Source: Alteromonadales bacterium alter-6D02
GTDB lineage: Bacteria > Pseudomonadota > Gammaproteobacteria > Enterobacterales > Psychrobiaceae
Direction of reading: 5' to 3'
Assembly (NCBI GenBank): GCA_002835545.1
Contig: PIZK01000023.1
Span: 110,801-174,800, forward strand
Length of the DNA: 64,000 nucleotides
Shown: positions 9,193 to 19,225 of the stretch, in pieces
How positions within the stretch are numbered: the stretch's first letter is position 1
Layout: each line of letters starts with the position of its first letter
Made by a program: the position numbers and the translations under genes
The notes under the pieces: model-generated
Told to the model about the DNA's origin: nothing
Database searches by the model: none
The model's input: only the letters and a program-made list of their open reading frames with translations

Positions 9193-9330
9193 ACAGAGAT
9201 CCTGAGTAAAACACCCTCAGGACGACGCTTAGGAGATGACGACTGGGTGGAGATGGCTGTGAGAAGAGGACAATGGTTGGCAACCCCAACACAACATCGT
9301 CTTCCCGACAGGGGTTTAGCCGGGATCTTT
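9193..9330 (+). other. Structured intergenic module with several inverted repeats
   Basis: After the lyase stop lies TCCTGAG (9200-9206) paired with CTCAGGA (9216-9222). An outer AGATCC (9197-9202) could instead pair with GGATCT (9323-9328). A final TCCCG (9303-9307)/CGGGA (9321-9325) stem is followed by TCTTTGTTTATT and resembles a plus-strand terminator. No convincing ORF is present. The region is more GC-rich than other gaps here. Confidence 0.4.
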
Positions 9331-9340
9331 GTTTATTAAC

Positions 9341-9376
9341 AAGCGAGGTCCAGAGATCCCCCTCAGGACCTCGCTT
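9341..9376. terminator. Strong 11-bp hairpin between convergent genes
   Basis: AAGCGAGGTCC (9341-9351) pairs perfectly with GGACCTCGCTT (9366-9376). It sits between the lyase gene (+) and the peroxiredoxin gene (-) and probably serves as a shared bidirectional terminator, although neither side has a long T-run. Confidence 0.6.
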
Positions 9377-9387
9377 GCAAATTATTG

Positions 9388-9912
9388 CTAACGAACTACC
9401 ATGCCCAACGCTTTCAAGTTATCTACCATGTTAAGTGCCGCATTTTTAGGTTCGATATCATCATCAATCTTTGCGATTCGACCTTCTTTATCGATGTAAA
9501 ACGTCACGCGACTGGCAACACGAAACAGGTTGAGTACTTCATAAGCTTTCGCTGTCTCTTTAGTTGGATCGCTTAACATTGGAAAGTCGGCTTTGGTTTT
9601 TTTGGCAAAGTCGATATTGTCTTCAATAGGGTCAACACTGGCCATAAAATAGCTAACATCAAAGGCACGAATTTTTTCACCATGCTTAACTAATGATAAA
9701 CACTCAATCGTACAGCCACGTGTATTGGCCATCGGGAACCAAGCAAGTACCACTGCTTGGCGGCCACGATAATGACTAAGCTTATAGGTCTTACCGTTGG
9801 TCGCCTGAAGCTCAAAGTCAGGTGCCATATCACCGACCTTTAGTTCATCAGCTTGGCTGCAGGTGCTTAGTGAAATCAACAACGCACTTAATAATGTAAA
9901 TAAAATTTTCAT
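9388..9912 (-). CDS. Periplasmic peroxiredoxin (AhpC/TSA-Bcp type)
   Basis: A 174-residue thiol peroxidase. The N-terminus ([21 protein letters not shown]) is a signal peptide; the L-S-T-C segment is a poor lipobox, so either a soluble or a lipid-anchored product is possible. The peroxidatic Cys67 sits in N-T-R-G-C-T-I-E-C. The next Cys is at +4 (Cys71) rather than the +5 of Bcp/PrxQ enzymes, and Arg replaces the usual Pro in T-P-G-C, so the resolving mechanism is uncertain. It reduces peroxides outside the cytoplasm. It starts 11 bp after hrpA on the same strand and probably shares its transcript. Confidence 0.85.
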   Translation of the reverse strand: MKILFTLLSALLISLSTCSQADELKVGDMAPDFELQATNGKTYKLSHYRGRQAVVLAWFPMANTRGCTIECLSLVKHGEKIRAFDVSYFMASVDPIEDNIDFAKKTKADFPMLSDPTKETAKAYEVLNLFRVASRVTFYIDKEGRIAKIDDDIEPKNAALNMVDNLKALGMVVR

Positions 9913-9923
9913 AATTTTCTCTT

Positions 9924-12900
9924 TTATAATGATTTTTTATAATCGGCGATTTTCTGCTTAACTCGTTTTTCCGATATCGGGAATTTTGTACCCAGTGTTT
10001 GGGCAAATAAGGACACTCTCAGCTCCTCAATCATCCAACGAATCTCAACGAGTGAGGCTGGCATAATTGCGGTTTTACCGAGTTTATTAACCAACGCTTG
10101 GTATTCTTTATTGACCGAATCAATAGCAATGGTCACGATACGGTCTTTGTTGGGGTCTACGGGTAACTTTTCGAGACGGCGTTCAACTGCTTTTAAATAG
10201 CGATGCAAATCGTCTAAACGATGATGGCCAACTTCGGTCACAAACCCCTTAAAGACGAGCTTTTCAAGTTGTGATTTAATATCGCCATGAGCCATCACCA
10301 TATCAAGTGAGACCTTACCTTTAAGTTTTTTGTTAATCGCATTAAGCAAACTCAGACATTGCTCAACTTTCTCGGCAATAACTACCCCTTGGTCAGCAAG
10401 CTCCGCTCGAACAATATCACGTAACTGATTAAACTTACTTTCATCATCAACCGTCGTATTATGTTTCTCAATGATACTATCAACAGCTGCAGCAATAATG
10501 TCATCAATTAACACATTAACTTGCCCAAAACCATGATAGTAGAGTCCCAATTTCGCTTTGTTGGGAAGCGCACGCTGCATATAGGCTATCGGTGAAGGGA
10601 CATTAAGTAGCAGCAACTGCCTTAAACCAACCAAATTGCTTTGCTGAGCTAGTCCTTCGTCATCAAATAGCTTTATCTCGACACTTTGCTTATTCGCGAC
10701 CAGCGCCGGATACGCTTTTATTTCAAACTGACCACGTTTTGAGGTGTAGCTCGCTGGTAACGAGCCAAAGTTCCATTGAGTAATATCTTGTTGTTCAATA
10801 CCTTTATCAGCGACTTTAGCGAGCGACTGAGAAACTTGACCACTGAGCTCTTCTTGAAGCTTGGCTAAATCGCGGCCTTGTTTGATTAACTTGTATTTAT
10901 TACGGCCAACGTTTTTCTCAATTTTATAATTGATAAATAAATGTGGGGTAAGTTGACTGCTATCCCAATTGTCTAATTCAATTCTCACGCCTGACATTCT
11001 GAGTAATTGTTTAGCCATGGCATCTACCATTCGACCCTGCATCACAGGCATCGTATCTAAACACGCACTGGCATAATTAGGTGCAGGAACGAAATTACGG
11101 CGCAACGATTTAGGTAATGACTTAATTAACGCAATCACTTTCTCTTCTCTGAGGCCATTGACTTGCCAATCAAAGCCATCTTGAGTGACTTGGTTTAATA
11201 ACTCGATAGGGATATGGACACTGACCCCATCATCAATATCACCAGGTTCAAAATGATAGGATAGCTGGAAGGTTAAGTTTCCTTGCTGCCAAGTATCTGG
11301 GAAGTCATTTTTGCTAACCGTCTTTGCATCACTTCGCATTAAAGCTTCAATGTCAAAGTCGAGCAATTTTGGCTGCTGCTTTTGTGCCTTACGCCACCAG
11401 CGCGTTAAACTGCTTTCACTTGAGATATCTTGTGGGAGTTTCTCGTCATAAAAACGAAACAGATCTTCTTCATCAATCAAAATATCACGGCGACGTGACT
11501 TGTGTTCAAGTTCTTCAACTTGCTCTACAAGCTTTAGGTTATGGCGATAGAAGTTTAATTGACTATTTAGTTCTCCTTCGACAAGACCTTGGCGGATGAA
11601 AATTTCTCGAGCCTCTACTGGCTTAATCGGTGTATAGTCGACTTTGCGTTTCGTGACGATAATCACGCCGAATAAGCTCACTTGTTCAAAAGCAACAACA
11701 CGAGCCGCCTTTTTTTCAAAGTGCGGTTCACTGTAGCTTTTCTTGACTAAATCACCCGCTAAGGGCTCGATCCATTCAGGCTCTATTTTTGCGGCAACGC
11801 GGCCAAATAAGCGAGAAGTTTCTACCAACTCCGAGACCATCGTCCACTTTGGCGGTTTTTTTGCTAATGCTGAACCGGGGAATATAAAGAACTTAGCATT
11901 GCGCGCGCCGCTAAATTCATTGTTATTTTCTTTAAACCCAATATGACTTAACAAACCCGATAGGATGGCCTGATGCACACTTTGCCAATTAGGCTCATTA
12001 CTTTTTACACTGATGCCCTGCTCCGAAAGCACTTGCACTAGTTGCGCATATAAATCTTGCCACTCCCTTATTCGTAAGTAATTAAGGAATTGTTCGCGAC
12101 ACAGCTTGCGAAAACGAGAATTTGATAGTGCTTGTTGCTGTTCTTGCAGGTAATCCCACAAATTCACAAAGGCAATAAAATCTGAGGTTTTATCAATAAA
12201 ACGTTGATGTGCCTGATCTGATTTCTGTTGATATTCTAGTGGCCGCTCGCGTGGATCTTGAATACTCAACGCTGAGGTAATAATTAATAGCTGTTCGAGC
12301 GAACCATTATTATTTGCTTCAATGACCATTCGTGCTAAACGAGGATCAATGGGTAATGAAGCGATTTTCTTACCAATTTCGGATAAGCTTAATTGCTCAT
12401 TAGCAGAAAACTTACCTTTTTTATGTTCTTTAGATAAAGCACCGATCTCTTCAAGTAACCGAACACCATCATTAATATTTCGACTATCGGGTGGCTGAAT
12501 GAACGGAAACGCTTCGATATCCCCTAACCCTAATGACACCATCTGTAAAATAACCGAGGCTAAATTGGTCCGCAAAATCTCAGGATCGGTAAATAGCGGG
12601 CGCGCGTCAAAATCAGCTTCGCTATATAAGCGAATACACACACCTTCAGCCACACGGCCACAACGTCCTTTTCGTTGATTAGCACTGGCCTGCGATACTT
12701 TTTCAATGGGTAGGCGCTGAACTTTAGTTCGATAGCTATAGCGACTAATACGTGCCGTCCCAGGGTCTATAACATAGCGAATTCCAGGCACCGTCAAGGA
12801 TGTTTCTGCAACATTAGTGGCTAATACAATGCGCCTTTTATTACTCGACTTAAAGATTTTAGATTGTTCGGCATAACTTAATCGTGCATAAAGGGGTAAA

Positions 12901-13880
12901 ATATCGGTATGAACTAAATTTCTTTTGGCTAACGCATCACTGGTATCACGAATTTCCCTTTCGCCATTCATGAAGATTAATATATCCCCCGGGCCATGCG
13001 CAACGAGTTCATCAACGGCATCAAAAATTGATTGCAATTGATCCTTGTCTTGGTTTTGTTCATCTATATGATAACGAACTTCTACGGGAAAGGTTCGCCC
13101 GCTCACTTCAATGACAGGGGCATCGTTAAAATGGGAAGAGAACCGTTTGGTATCAATGGTAGCAGATGTCACTATGACCTTTAAATCCGGACGTTTAGGT
13201 AATAAACGTTTAAGGTAGCCTAGAAGGAAATCAATATTTAAACTTCTTTCATGGGCTTCATCGATGATAATAGTGTCATAGCGATTTAAAAAAGGATCGT
13301 GTGCAATTTCCGCCAGTAAAATACCATCGGTCATTAGCTTAACATAAGTATTATCATTGAGTTTGTCAGCAAAACGTACTCTAAAACCGACAACTTGGCC
13401 GAGTTCGCTGTCTAGTTCACTGGCAATTCGTTCTGCAACGCTTCTTGCGGCTAATCGTCTAGGCTGAGTGTGACCAATTAGCCCCTTTTGCCCACGCCCT
13501 AGCTCGAGACAAATTTTAGGTAGCTGGGTTGTCTTTCCTGAACCCGTTTCCCCCGCGACAATTACCACTTGGTTATTGGCAATAGCGGTAGCAATGTCGT
13601 CTTTAAGCTGGCTTACAGGTAACTGTTGCGGGTAAGTAACCTTTGGCGCATTAGTCACACGGTGTTGGTATCGAGATAATGCGGCCTCGCAGTCACTGGC
13701 GATTTTTTCTAAACTTTTGGCTTTACGCTCTTGCTGCTTAATTTTATTTAAACCACGCAACCTTGCCCTAATCTTGATCCCATCTAAAAGCATACAGTCA
13801 TGCGAACTTGCTTTAAGCTGCGAAATAAGTTGTTGTGGTGTTATTGTGCTATCTGTAGGAGGCGAGTTTTGGTCAGTCAA
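9924..13880 (-). CDS. hrpA: ATP-dependent RNA helicase HrpA (DEAH box)
   Basis: 1318 residues, the usual HrpA length of about 1300. Walker A G-E-T-G-S-G-K-T is at 110-117, D-E-A-H at 207-210, motif III S-A-T shortly after, and motif [10 protein letters not shown] about 200 residues later. Helicase-associated and OB-fold domains follow, with the long DUF3418 C-terminus typical of HrpA. In E. coli HrpA acts in mRNA processing and in rescue of stalled or collided ribosomes. A cytosolic enzyme. The start is ATG, with a 381-bp gap separating it from the divergent cyclase gene. Confidence 0.96.
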   Translation of the reverse strand: MTDQNSPPTDSTITPQQLISQLKASSHDCMLLDGIKIRARLRGLNKIKQQERKAKSLEKIASDCEAALSRYQHRVTNAPKVTYPQQLPVSQLKDDIATAIANNQVVIVAGETGSGKTTQLPKICLELGRGQKGLIGHTQPRRLAARSVAERIASELDSELGQVVGFRVRFADKLNDNTYVKLMTDGILLAEIAHDPFLNRYDTIIIDEAHERSLNIDFLLGYLKRLLPKRPDLKVIVTSATIDTKRFSSHFNDAPVIEVSGRTFPVEVRYHIDEQNQDKDQLQSIFDAVDELVAHGPGDILIFMNGEREIRDTSDALAKRNLVHTDILPLYARLSYAEQSKIFKSSNKRRIVLATNVAETSLTVPGIRYVIDPGTARISRYSYRTKVQRLPIEKVSQASANQRKGRCGRVAEGVCIRLYSEADFDARPLFTDPEILRTNLASVILQMVSLGLGDIEAFPFIQPPDSRNINDGVRLLEEIGALSKEHKKGKFSANEQLSLSEIGKKIASLPIDPRLARMVIEANNNGSLEQLLIITSALSIQDPRERPLEYQQKSDQAHQRFIDKTSDFIAFVNLWDYLQEQQQALSNSRFRKLCREQFLNYLRIREWQDLYAQLVQVLSEQGISVKSNEPNWQSVHQAILSGLLSHIGFKENNNEFSGARNAKFFIFPGSALAKKPPKWTMVSELVETSRLFGRVAAKIEPEWIEPLAGDLVKKSYSEPHFEKKAARVVAFEQVSLFGVIIVTKRKVDYTPIKPVEAREIFIRQGLVEGELNSQLNFYRHNLKLVEQVEELEHKSRRRDILIDEEDLFRFYDEKLPQDISSESSLTRWWRKAQKQQPKLLDFDIEALMRSDAKTVSKNDFPDTWQQGNLTFQLSYHFEPGDIDDGVSVHIPIELLNQVTQDGFDWQVNGLREEKVIALIKSLPKSLRRNFVPAPNYASACLDTMPVMQGRMVDAMAKQLLRMSGVRIELDNWDSSQLTPHLFINYKIEKNVGRNKYKLIKQGRDLAKLQEELSGQVSQSLAKVADKGIEQQDITQWNFGSLPASYTSKRGQFEIKAYPALVANKQSVEIKLFDDEGLAQQSNLVGLRQLLLLNVPSPIAYMQRALPNKAKLGLYYHGFGQVNVLIDDIIAAAVDSIIEKHNTTVDDESKFNQLRDIVRAELADQGVVIAEKVEQCLSLLNAINKKLKGKVSLDMVMAHGDIKSQLEKLVFKGFVTEVGHHRLDDLHRYLKAVERRLEKLPVDPNKDRIVTIAIDSVNKEYQALVNKLGKTAIMPASLVEIRWMIEELRVSLFAQTLGTKFPISEKRVKQKIADYKKSL

Positions 13881-14261
13881 AATACGAGAAGTCTTTAAGA
13901 ATATATTCCCTTATATTATCAAATATTAAAGATAAAGGGCAAACTTGATTGGTCAAGGTGCAAATAGATTCGACTGACAAACAATGGTGTTATTGAAAAG
14001 CGTTGAGTAAGCGCTTATAGTAAAATTATTGAACGAGTATTATGCAACTTTAGAGTCATGTCGTCAGTGAAAGCGCCATATTTTTAATCTGAGGCATGCT
14101 TCTTGCTTTATTTAGAGCCTGTAAATAATTTTTTTGTACCTCTTATTTCTTCGTGTCTCTTAATAGTATCAAAGAAACAGCACTACACTAGAACACTGAC
14201 TCGGCACACGCACCATTAGTCGTTAATAGGCCACTTAAGTGTATATAGAAAGGAAAATAAT
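13881..14261. other. Divergent intergenic region hrpA/cyclase (381 bp)
   Basis: No gene seen. It contains a 10-bp palindrome, TAAGCGCTTA (14008-14017), and a sigma-54-like promoter at 14092-14107 (listed separately). It must hold the promoters of hrpA (-) and the MASE1 cyclase (+), whose untranslated leader would be about 150 nt if the sigma-54 site is used. Confidence 0.5.
14092..14107 (+). promoter_or_regulatory. Candidate sigma-54 (-24/-12) promoter upstream of diguanylate cyclase
   Basis: AGGCATGCTTCTTGCT has GG (14093-14094) and GC (14105-14106) separated by exactly 10 nt and retains C-A, G and TT-GC of the TGGCACG-N4-TTGCW consensus, with two mismatches in the informative positions. 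A chance match cannot be excluded. Confidence 0.4.
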
Positions 14262-16358
14262 TTGAATGTTGAAAGTTTTTTCCCTCGGTTTAGTACAGCG
14301 GTCATCCTCTTTGTAGCCTATATTGGTTCTGCGTTTTTGTTCGCCAGTTTTAGCCCTCAATCACAAATTGTCTCCTTTTGGCCACCCGCTGGTATAGCAC
14401 TGGCCGGAGTACTTTTACTTGGTTGGCGCTTCATTCCTTTTATTATTCTTGGTTCCTTCACCTTTAACTCAATGATTCAATGGAGCCCATCGACAGATCT
14501 TGTCCCATTTACCATCATTGGTTTACTCATTGCCTGTAGTTCAGCATTTCAAGCACTTATTAACGCAAAAGTACTTGAAATGCTCAAGATCGACATATTA
14601 GATGCTCCCTCAGTCAAATGTTGTGTTATTTTTATCGCTGTCACTTTCATTAGCTGTTTGTTTAGTGCTCTGGTTGGGAATACAGTACTTAATGTCGCAA
14701 CACAGCCTAATAATGTGTTTGATCTTCCTTGGCATAACGTGTCGGTGTGGTGGCTAGGCGACTTTATCGGTGCGATCACGTTGTGCCCAATAGTACTCAG
14801 CCTTTTAGTAAAACGTACGCAATATGACTTAATTAAAAGTATTACTTTGCCAATGATTTTTTTAGTTATTACCATTCAATTGTTTCAACAATATGTGGAG
14901 CAAGAAGTTGCTGATGACACTGTGGTGGATTTCAATACGAAAGCAAAAGTTGTTGAAAACAATCTGAGAAACAATATTAATCACTATGTTAATACACTGA
15001 ACACACTCGCTAATCAAATATCATTAGACCCACAGCTCACTAGTAAAGAATTCAGCGAAAAAGCACTGTCTTTAATTGAGCAAAACTCTGGTATCAAAGC
15101 ATTATCTTGGAATCCATTAATTCACCAGCGATACCTCGACGCATTCATCGAAAAAAATCAAAAAACCTTTCCCGGCTTTAATGTTAAAGGTGCGCCTTTA
15201 CTCAGTACAGATCCGCTCGTTGTTGTCCAATACATCGAACCATTATCAGAGAACCTCGCCGCTCAAGGTTTTAACGTTTATTCTAACCAATCTCGCAAGA
15301 ATGCTATGATTCAGGCTCAAATAAGCCATTCCGCTGTAGCAACAGATATAATTACTCTTGTTCAGTCAAAACAAAAAGAGCCTGGATTTCTACTTTTAAA
15401 GCCAATCTATGGCGATGAATCAGCAGATGTATATTCGCTTGATCGGCCGCAATCTATCGCAGGTTTTGCTGTAGGCGTGTTTTTAGTTAATGAAATAATA
15501 GAACAAAGCACCACTAATCAATTAATGGATGATATTTCTCTTTATATTTACGAGAATGGTGATCACAACAAGCCTGTTTATGGCGATGACTCTCTAGCCC
15601 GCCTAATGGATGACCAACAAGGTTACTTTCATCGTTTTGAATTAACATTCGCTAATCATCACTGGTCATTTATCTTACATATCGCACCGGACAGTTACGT
15701 CTCTAAACAAGTCGCTCTTTTGTTAAATTTTTTAATTTTTAGTATCATCATCGGTGCATTCTCGGTACTGCTGGTTTTAACCACATTTGGTCGACACCAA
15801 AGTATGCGAAGGGAAGTAACTGCGAGAACGAAACAACTGCATCAACTCAACATGCAACTTGAACACTTCGCATTTTATGATGCGCTGACAGAACTACCTA
15901 ATCGACGCCTCTTTATTGACCGTGTTAGCCAAGCGATCAAAATTGCCAAACGTAATCACTCAAAATTTGCGATTCTTTTTCTCGACCTCAATAAGTTTAA
16001 ACAAGTCAATGACAATCTAGGACATGAAGTCGGTGACCAACTGCTAGTTGAAGTGGCTAAACGTTTTGCATCTGCCTTAAGGAAAAGTGATACGTTGGCT
16101 CGCTTCGGTGGGGATGAGTTTACTGTACTGCTCGAAGAAGTAGAGGATTTGTCGATTGTGACTGAAATAGCCCATAAGCTCGCAGTGAGTTTAACGGATC
16201 AGTTTGAAATCGAGCAACATTCATTAGTGGCATCAACCAGTATTGGCATCGCTATGTACCCCGAAAATGGTCAAGAGATCCAAGCGTTGTTAAGCGCCGC
16301 TGATATCGCAATGTATCAATCTAAACAGGGGAATAAAGCATTTAGCTTTTATCAATAA
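14262..16358 (+). CDS. MASE1-CHASE-GGDEF diguanylate cyclase
   Basis: A 698-residue inner-membrane enzyme making c-di-GMP from GTP. Residues about 1-205 form a multi-helix MASE1 sensor (with F-W-P-P-A-G-I-A). A CHASE-like periplasmic domain follows at about 225-470, a TM helix at about 487-508 and a GGDEF domain at about 540-698. The active site G-G-D-E-F is at 616-620, intact, and is preceded at the correct distance by R-K-S-D, an intact inhibitory (I) site, so product feedback is expected. The start is a TTG at 14262 with AGGA 7 nt upstream; no ATG fits the MASE1 N-terminus. With lapD in the same window it is one of two c-di-GMP proteins, one making and one sensing. The CHASE ligand is unknown. 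Confidence 0.9.
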   Translation: MNVESFFPRFSTAVILFVAYIGSAFLFASFSPQSQIVSFWPPAGIALAGVLLLGWRFIPFIILGSFTFNSMIQWSPSTDLVPFTIIGLLIACSSAFQALINAKVLEMLKIDILDAPSVKCCVIFIAVTFISCLFSALVGNTVLNVATQPNNVFDLPWHNVSVWWLGDFIGAITLCPIVLSLLVKRTQYDLIKSITLPMIFLVITIQLFQQYVEQEVADDTVVDFNTKAKVVENNLRNNINHYVNTLNTLANQISLDPQLTSKEFSEKALSLIEQNSGIKALSWNPLIHQRYLDAFIEKNQKTFPGFNVKGAPLLSTDPLVVVQYIEPLSENLAAQGFNVYSNQSRKNAMIQAQISHSAVATDIITLVQSKQKEPGFLLLKPIYGDESADVYSLDRPQSIAGFAVGVFLVNEIIEQSTTNQLMDDISLYIYENGDHNKPVYGDDSLARLMDDQQGYFHRFELTFANHHWSFILHIAPDSYVSKQVALLLNFLIFSIIIGAFSVLLVLTTFGRHQSMRREVTARTKQLHQLNMQLEHFAFYDALTELPNRRLFIDRVSQAIKIAKRNHSKFAILFLDLNKFKQVNDNLGHEVGDQLLVEVAKRFASALRKSDTLARFGGDEFTVLLEEVEDLSIVTEIAHKLAVSLTDQFEIEQHSLVASTSIGIAMYPENGQEIQALLSAADIAMYQSKQGNKAFSFYQ

Positions 16359-16509
16359 TACACCAAGACAGGGCCTCACTGATTTTGGCAACAACAAATC
16401 AAATGAGACCGTTTCATGGAATTGTCAGTAACGTTTGTATCTCAGCCTCATTTAGTCATCGACACATACTTATATTACACCCAATGTATGGTGTAGTGGA
16501 TGATCACTA

Positions 16510-16532
16510 AAGTAACAGGCTTTGTGTTACTT
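16510..16532. terminator. Hairpin overlapping the isoaspartyl peptidase stop codon
   Basis: AAGTAACA (16510-16517) pairs with TGTTACTT (16525-16532); the stop codon at 16527-16529 is in the stem. A second small stem, TACACC/GGTGTA, lies at 16476-16495. They separate convergent genes, but neither has a clear T-run. Confidence 0.35.
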
Positions 16533-17621
16533 ACCAAAAATAGCCACGTTAGCTGGTTCGCCGGCTTTTCTATAGCCGCGATACATACCTTTTGTATTAA
16601 AGGTTAATGCAACATTCCCTTTAGGATCCACAACGATAACACCGCCTGTACCACCACTTGCTAGCATGGGGCCAAAAATAACCTCTTCGCTCGCTTGCTT
16701 AATATCTTTGCCTTGATAAAGGACACGAGCACAGATGTCAGAGGCGACATTATAACGGATAAAATACTCACCATGGCCGGTAGCAGAAACAGCACAAGAT
16801 TGATTGTCAGCCCAAGTACCAGCACCAATAATTGGCGAGTCGCCAATTCGGCCGTAACGTTTTGCTGTCATTCCCCCCGTCGATGTGGCAGCTGCGATAT
16901 TACCAGCTCTATCAACAGCAACTGCGCCAACTGTTCCCATCTTATATTTATCATCTAAGTGAATGTAATTTGCTTGGTACTCACCCGGTGTACTTGATTT
17001 TTGCTCAATAGCTTGTATTTTCTTCTTTGCGCGTTGAAGTGCTTTATAACGGCTTTGCGTATCAAAATGGTTATTAGCAACTAATGGGATCCCTTGCTCT
17101 AAAGCAAATTCCTCAGCGCCTTGCCCTGACAACATCACATGAACTGATTCTGTCATCACTAAACGAGCAAGGTTGATTGGGTTTTCAATATGGCGAATTC
17201 CTGATACTGCACCTGCTTGTTTGGTTTTTCCATCCATGATTGAAGCATCCAGCTCATGAGCACCATCATAAGTATAAACAGCCCCTTTACCCGCATTAAA
17301 CAACGGAGAATTTTCTAAAATATTCACCGCAGCATTGATCGCATCAAGACTTGAACCACCACGGTGTAAAATATCGTAGCCTGCATTAGTCGCTTCTGTT
17401 AATTTTTGTCGGTATAGCGCCTCTTTCTCAGGGGTAAATTTTTTCTTATCAATTGTCCCTGCACCGCCGTGAATTGCGATTGCAAAATTATTCTCCGCGT
17501 CTTTTTCCAAAGGATGTGCTTGCGTTGTTACACTCAATCCAAGCGTTGCGAATGTAGCAACGCACAGCAAAGGTTTAACATGTTTTTTAAAAGAAAAATC
17601 AAAAGAGGATTGTCTAGTCAC
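16527..17621 (-). CDS. iaaA: Periplasmic isoaspartyl peptidase/L-asparaginase (Ntn hydrolase)
   Basis: A 364-residue plant-type asparaginase precursor. The signal peptide covers about 1-36 (ends V-T-T-Q-A-H). The mature N-terminus begins near A-I-H-G-G-A-G, the family's conserved start. Autoproteolysis is expected at Gly-Thr230 in K-M-G-T-V-G-A-V, giving alpha and beta chains with Thr230 as nucleophile. G-G-M-T-A-K-R and G-A-G-T-W-A-D are substrate-site motifs. It removes N-terminal isoaspartyl residues and hydrolyses asparagine. The start is GTG. E. coli IaaA is cytosolic or periplasmic and about 320 residues; the extra length here is the leader. Apparently monocistronic. Confidence 0.88.
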   Translation of the reverse strand: MTRQSSFDFSFKKHVKPLLCVATFATLGLSVTTQAHPLEKDAENNFAIAIHGGAGTIDKKKFTPEKEALYRQKLTEATNAGYDILHRGGSSLDAINAAVNILENSPLFNAGKGAVYTYDGAHELDASIMDGKTKQAGAVSGIRHIENPINLARLVMTESVHVMLSGQGAEEFALEQGIPLVANNHFDTQSRYKALQRAKKKIQAIEQKSSTPGEYQANYIHLDDKYKMGTVGAVAVDRAGNIAAATSTGGMTAKRYGRIGDSPIIGAGTWADNQSCAVSATGHGEYFIRYNVASDICARVLYQGKDIKQASEEVIFGPMLASGGTGGVIVVDPKGNVALTFNTKGMYRGYRKAGEPANVAIFGK

Positions 17622-17740
17622 GGAATACTCACTATGTTGTTATTGTTATTTTCGGGTCATTTTATATCATCATTTTTCTGAGCCTAGCAATGAATTATTT
17701 GCTAGAATAGTCTTTTGTATTCAGAAAACTAGCAGTTACT

Positions 17741-18592
17741 ATGTCAAATATTACTTTATTATCAAGTCAGAAACTCTTTAACGGTACTCACAACCAATAT
17801 CAACATCAATCAGAGACAACAAACTGTCCGATGACTTTTTCTGTATATTTGCCTCCAGAGGCTAATAATGAGAATAAAGTACCGGCCTTGTATTTTTTAT
17901 CAGGCTTGACTTGTACTGACGAAAACTTTTCAGTTAAAGCGGGAGCGCAGCAGTATGCTGCAAAACATGGCATCGCACTAATCATGCCTGATACCAGCCC
18001 TCGCGGCGAAGGTGTACCCGATGATTTAGAGGACGATTACGCTTTTGGTCAAGGGGCTGGTTTTTATGTCAATGCAACACAAAAGCCGTGGAATAAGCAC
18101 TTTAAAATGTACGATTATGTCGTCGCTGAACTTCCTAAACTCATTGAATCAGAGTTACCTGTAAGTGAAGTAAAATCTATCTTTGGCCATTCGATGGGTG
18201 GGCATGGTGCATTAGTGATCGCCTTACGCAATGCAAAAAACTATCGTAGTGTCTCAGCGTTTAGCCCAATCACTAACCCAATTGAAACCCCTTGGGGACA
18301 AAAAGCGCTTTATAATTATTTAGGTGATCATCTCCCACAATGGTTGCAATATGACGCTTGTCATCTTGTGGCACAAGGGAATAATCAATTGCCAATGTTG
18401 ATCGATCAAGGGTTAGACGATCAATTCCTTGAAGAGGAGTTATTACTAGATAACTTCATAAGCGCAACAGATGACGCTGGCTATGAAGTCACTATTAATC
18501 AGCATGAAGGCTATAACCACAGCTATTTCTTTATAACGACTTTCATTGAATCTCATTTAGATTTTCATGCGAAATACTTGTTAGCGGAATAA
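17741..18592 (+). CDS. fghA: S-formylglutathione hydrolase
   Basis: A 283-residue esterase-D family enzyme splitting S-formylglutathione to formate and glutathione, the last step of glutathione-dependent formaldehyde detoxification. The nucleophile Ser151 is in G-H-S-M-G-G-H-G-A, Asp is near L-I-D-Q-G-L-D-D-Q-F and His in G-Y-N-H-S-Y-F-F. The length equals the family norm. The usual partner, class III alcohol dehydrogenase (adhC/frmA), is not adjacent or elsewhere in the window. It is flanked by the divergent iaaA and a shared terminator with rmf. Confidence 0.92.
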   Translation: MSNITLLSSQKLFNGTHNQYQHQSETTNCPMTFSVYLPPEANNENKVPALYFLSGLTCTDENFSVKAGAQQYAAKHGIALIMPDTSPRGEGVPDDLEDDYAFGQGAGFYVNATQKPWNKHFKMYDYVVAELPKLIESELPVSEVKSIFGHSMGGHGALVIALRNAKNYRSVSAFSPITNPIETPWGQKALYNYLGDHLPQWLQYDACHLVAQGNNQLPMLIDQGLDDQFLEEELLLDNFISATDDAGYEVTINQHEGYNHSYFFITTFIESHLDFHAKYLLAE

Positions 18593-18610
18593 AATAGTAG
18601 TCATAAAACA

Positions 18611-18640
18611 ACAAGGCACTAGCGTAAACTAGTGCCTTGT
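18611..18640. terminator. Bidirectional terminator between fghA and rmf
   Basis: ACAAGGCACTAG (18611-18622) and CTAGTGCCTTGT (18629-18640) form a perfect 12-bp stem with a 6-nt loop, between convergent genes. Confidence 0.75.
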
Positions 18641-18686
18641 CTTAACTCCAATTAAATAAACAGGAACGGTGTTTTAATTAACGACG

Positions 18687-18863
18687 CTATCGGCTAAAAA
18701 AGCCCGAGGCTCGATCTTCGCAAGCCTCACGCCAACCGCCAAGCCATTGTTGTTTTTGTTCGACGGTGTTATACGGGCAATTATCTCGGCTTTGTTGCTG
18801 GACGCCAGCGTTATAGCCTTTAGAAAAAGCACGTTGATTCCGATCTCGTTTCTGTCTGTTCAT
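18687..18863 (-). CDS. rmf: Ribosome modulation factor
   Basis: A 58-residue basic protein starting M-N-R-Q-K-R-D-R and containing K-G-Y-N-A-G, C-P-Y and Q-W-L-G-G-W-R-E-A, the RMF signature. RMF binds 70S ribosomes and drives dimerisation to hibernating 100S particles in stationary phase. I took the internal ATG (18863), preceded by AGAGGA, rather than the longer frame from 18986: the alignment to RMF starts exactly there. The gene lies beside the DUF3466 gene and uup, as in related genomes. It extends a few residues past the E. coli protein (ends A-S-G-F-F-S-R). Confidence 0.95.
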   Translation of the reverse strand: MNRQKRDRNQRAFSKGYNAGVQQQSRDNCPYNTVEQKQQWLGGWREACEDRASGFFSR

Positions 18864-18948
18864 CAAAATATCCTCTTTGATATCCAACTCAGCTATAATC
18901 GTACCGCTGGTTAAGCAGATTACCTGACCATGTCTACGGCATATACCA

Positions 18949-18954
18949 ATTATA
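18949..18954 (-). promoter_or_regulatory. Candidate -10 element of the rmf promoter
   Basis: The minus strand reads TATAAT at 18954-18949, about 85 nt upstream of the rmf ATG. The -35 region at the right distance is poor. In E. coli rmf is activated in stationary phase by ppGpp. Confidence 0.4.
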
Positions 18955-19155
18955 CGTTGGGTACTTATTGTGTACTCTTGATTCAATCAAACACTTTGTA
19001 TAGCGAATTTACAGCGTTGTCATCGTTTGCTGAATCGCCATCACTCGGGTAACCTTCAACCCGCTAAATATGATTAAACATAGAGTGTAAATTGGTCACT
19101 TGTAATAAATGACAGTATTATTTTTAACCAATTCTTAACAAAGAAGCAAGAAAAA

Positions 19156-19196
19156 AGGATCATAACCTTTCGCTATTTAGCTAAGATCATGATCCT
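19156..19196 (-). terminator. Terminator of the DUF3466 gene
   Basis: AGGATCAT (19156-19163) pairs with ATGATCCT (19189-19196). On the minus strand the stem is followed by TTTTTTC. The loop is long (25 nt), but position and T-run fit an intrinsic terminator. Confidence 0.6.
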
Positions 19197-19225
19197 AATA
19201 TATTTAAATATTGTAATTACAGAGA

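Noticed and set aside
11324..11946. Plus-strand frames inside hrpA
   Set aside because: Shadows of a strongly conserved 1318-residue gene on the other strand.
18864..18986. N-terminal extension of RMF from an upstream ATG
   Set aside because: RMF similarity starts at the internal ATG, which has a good AGAGGA site; the extension would translate the probable promoter region.
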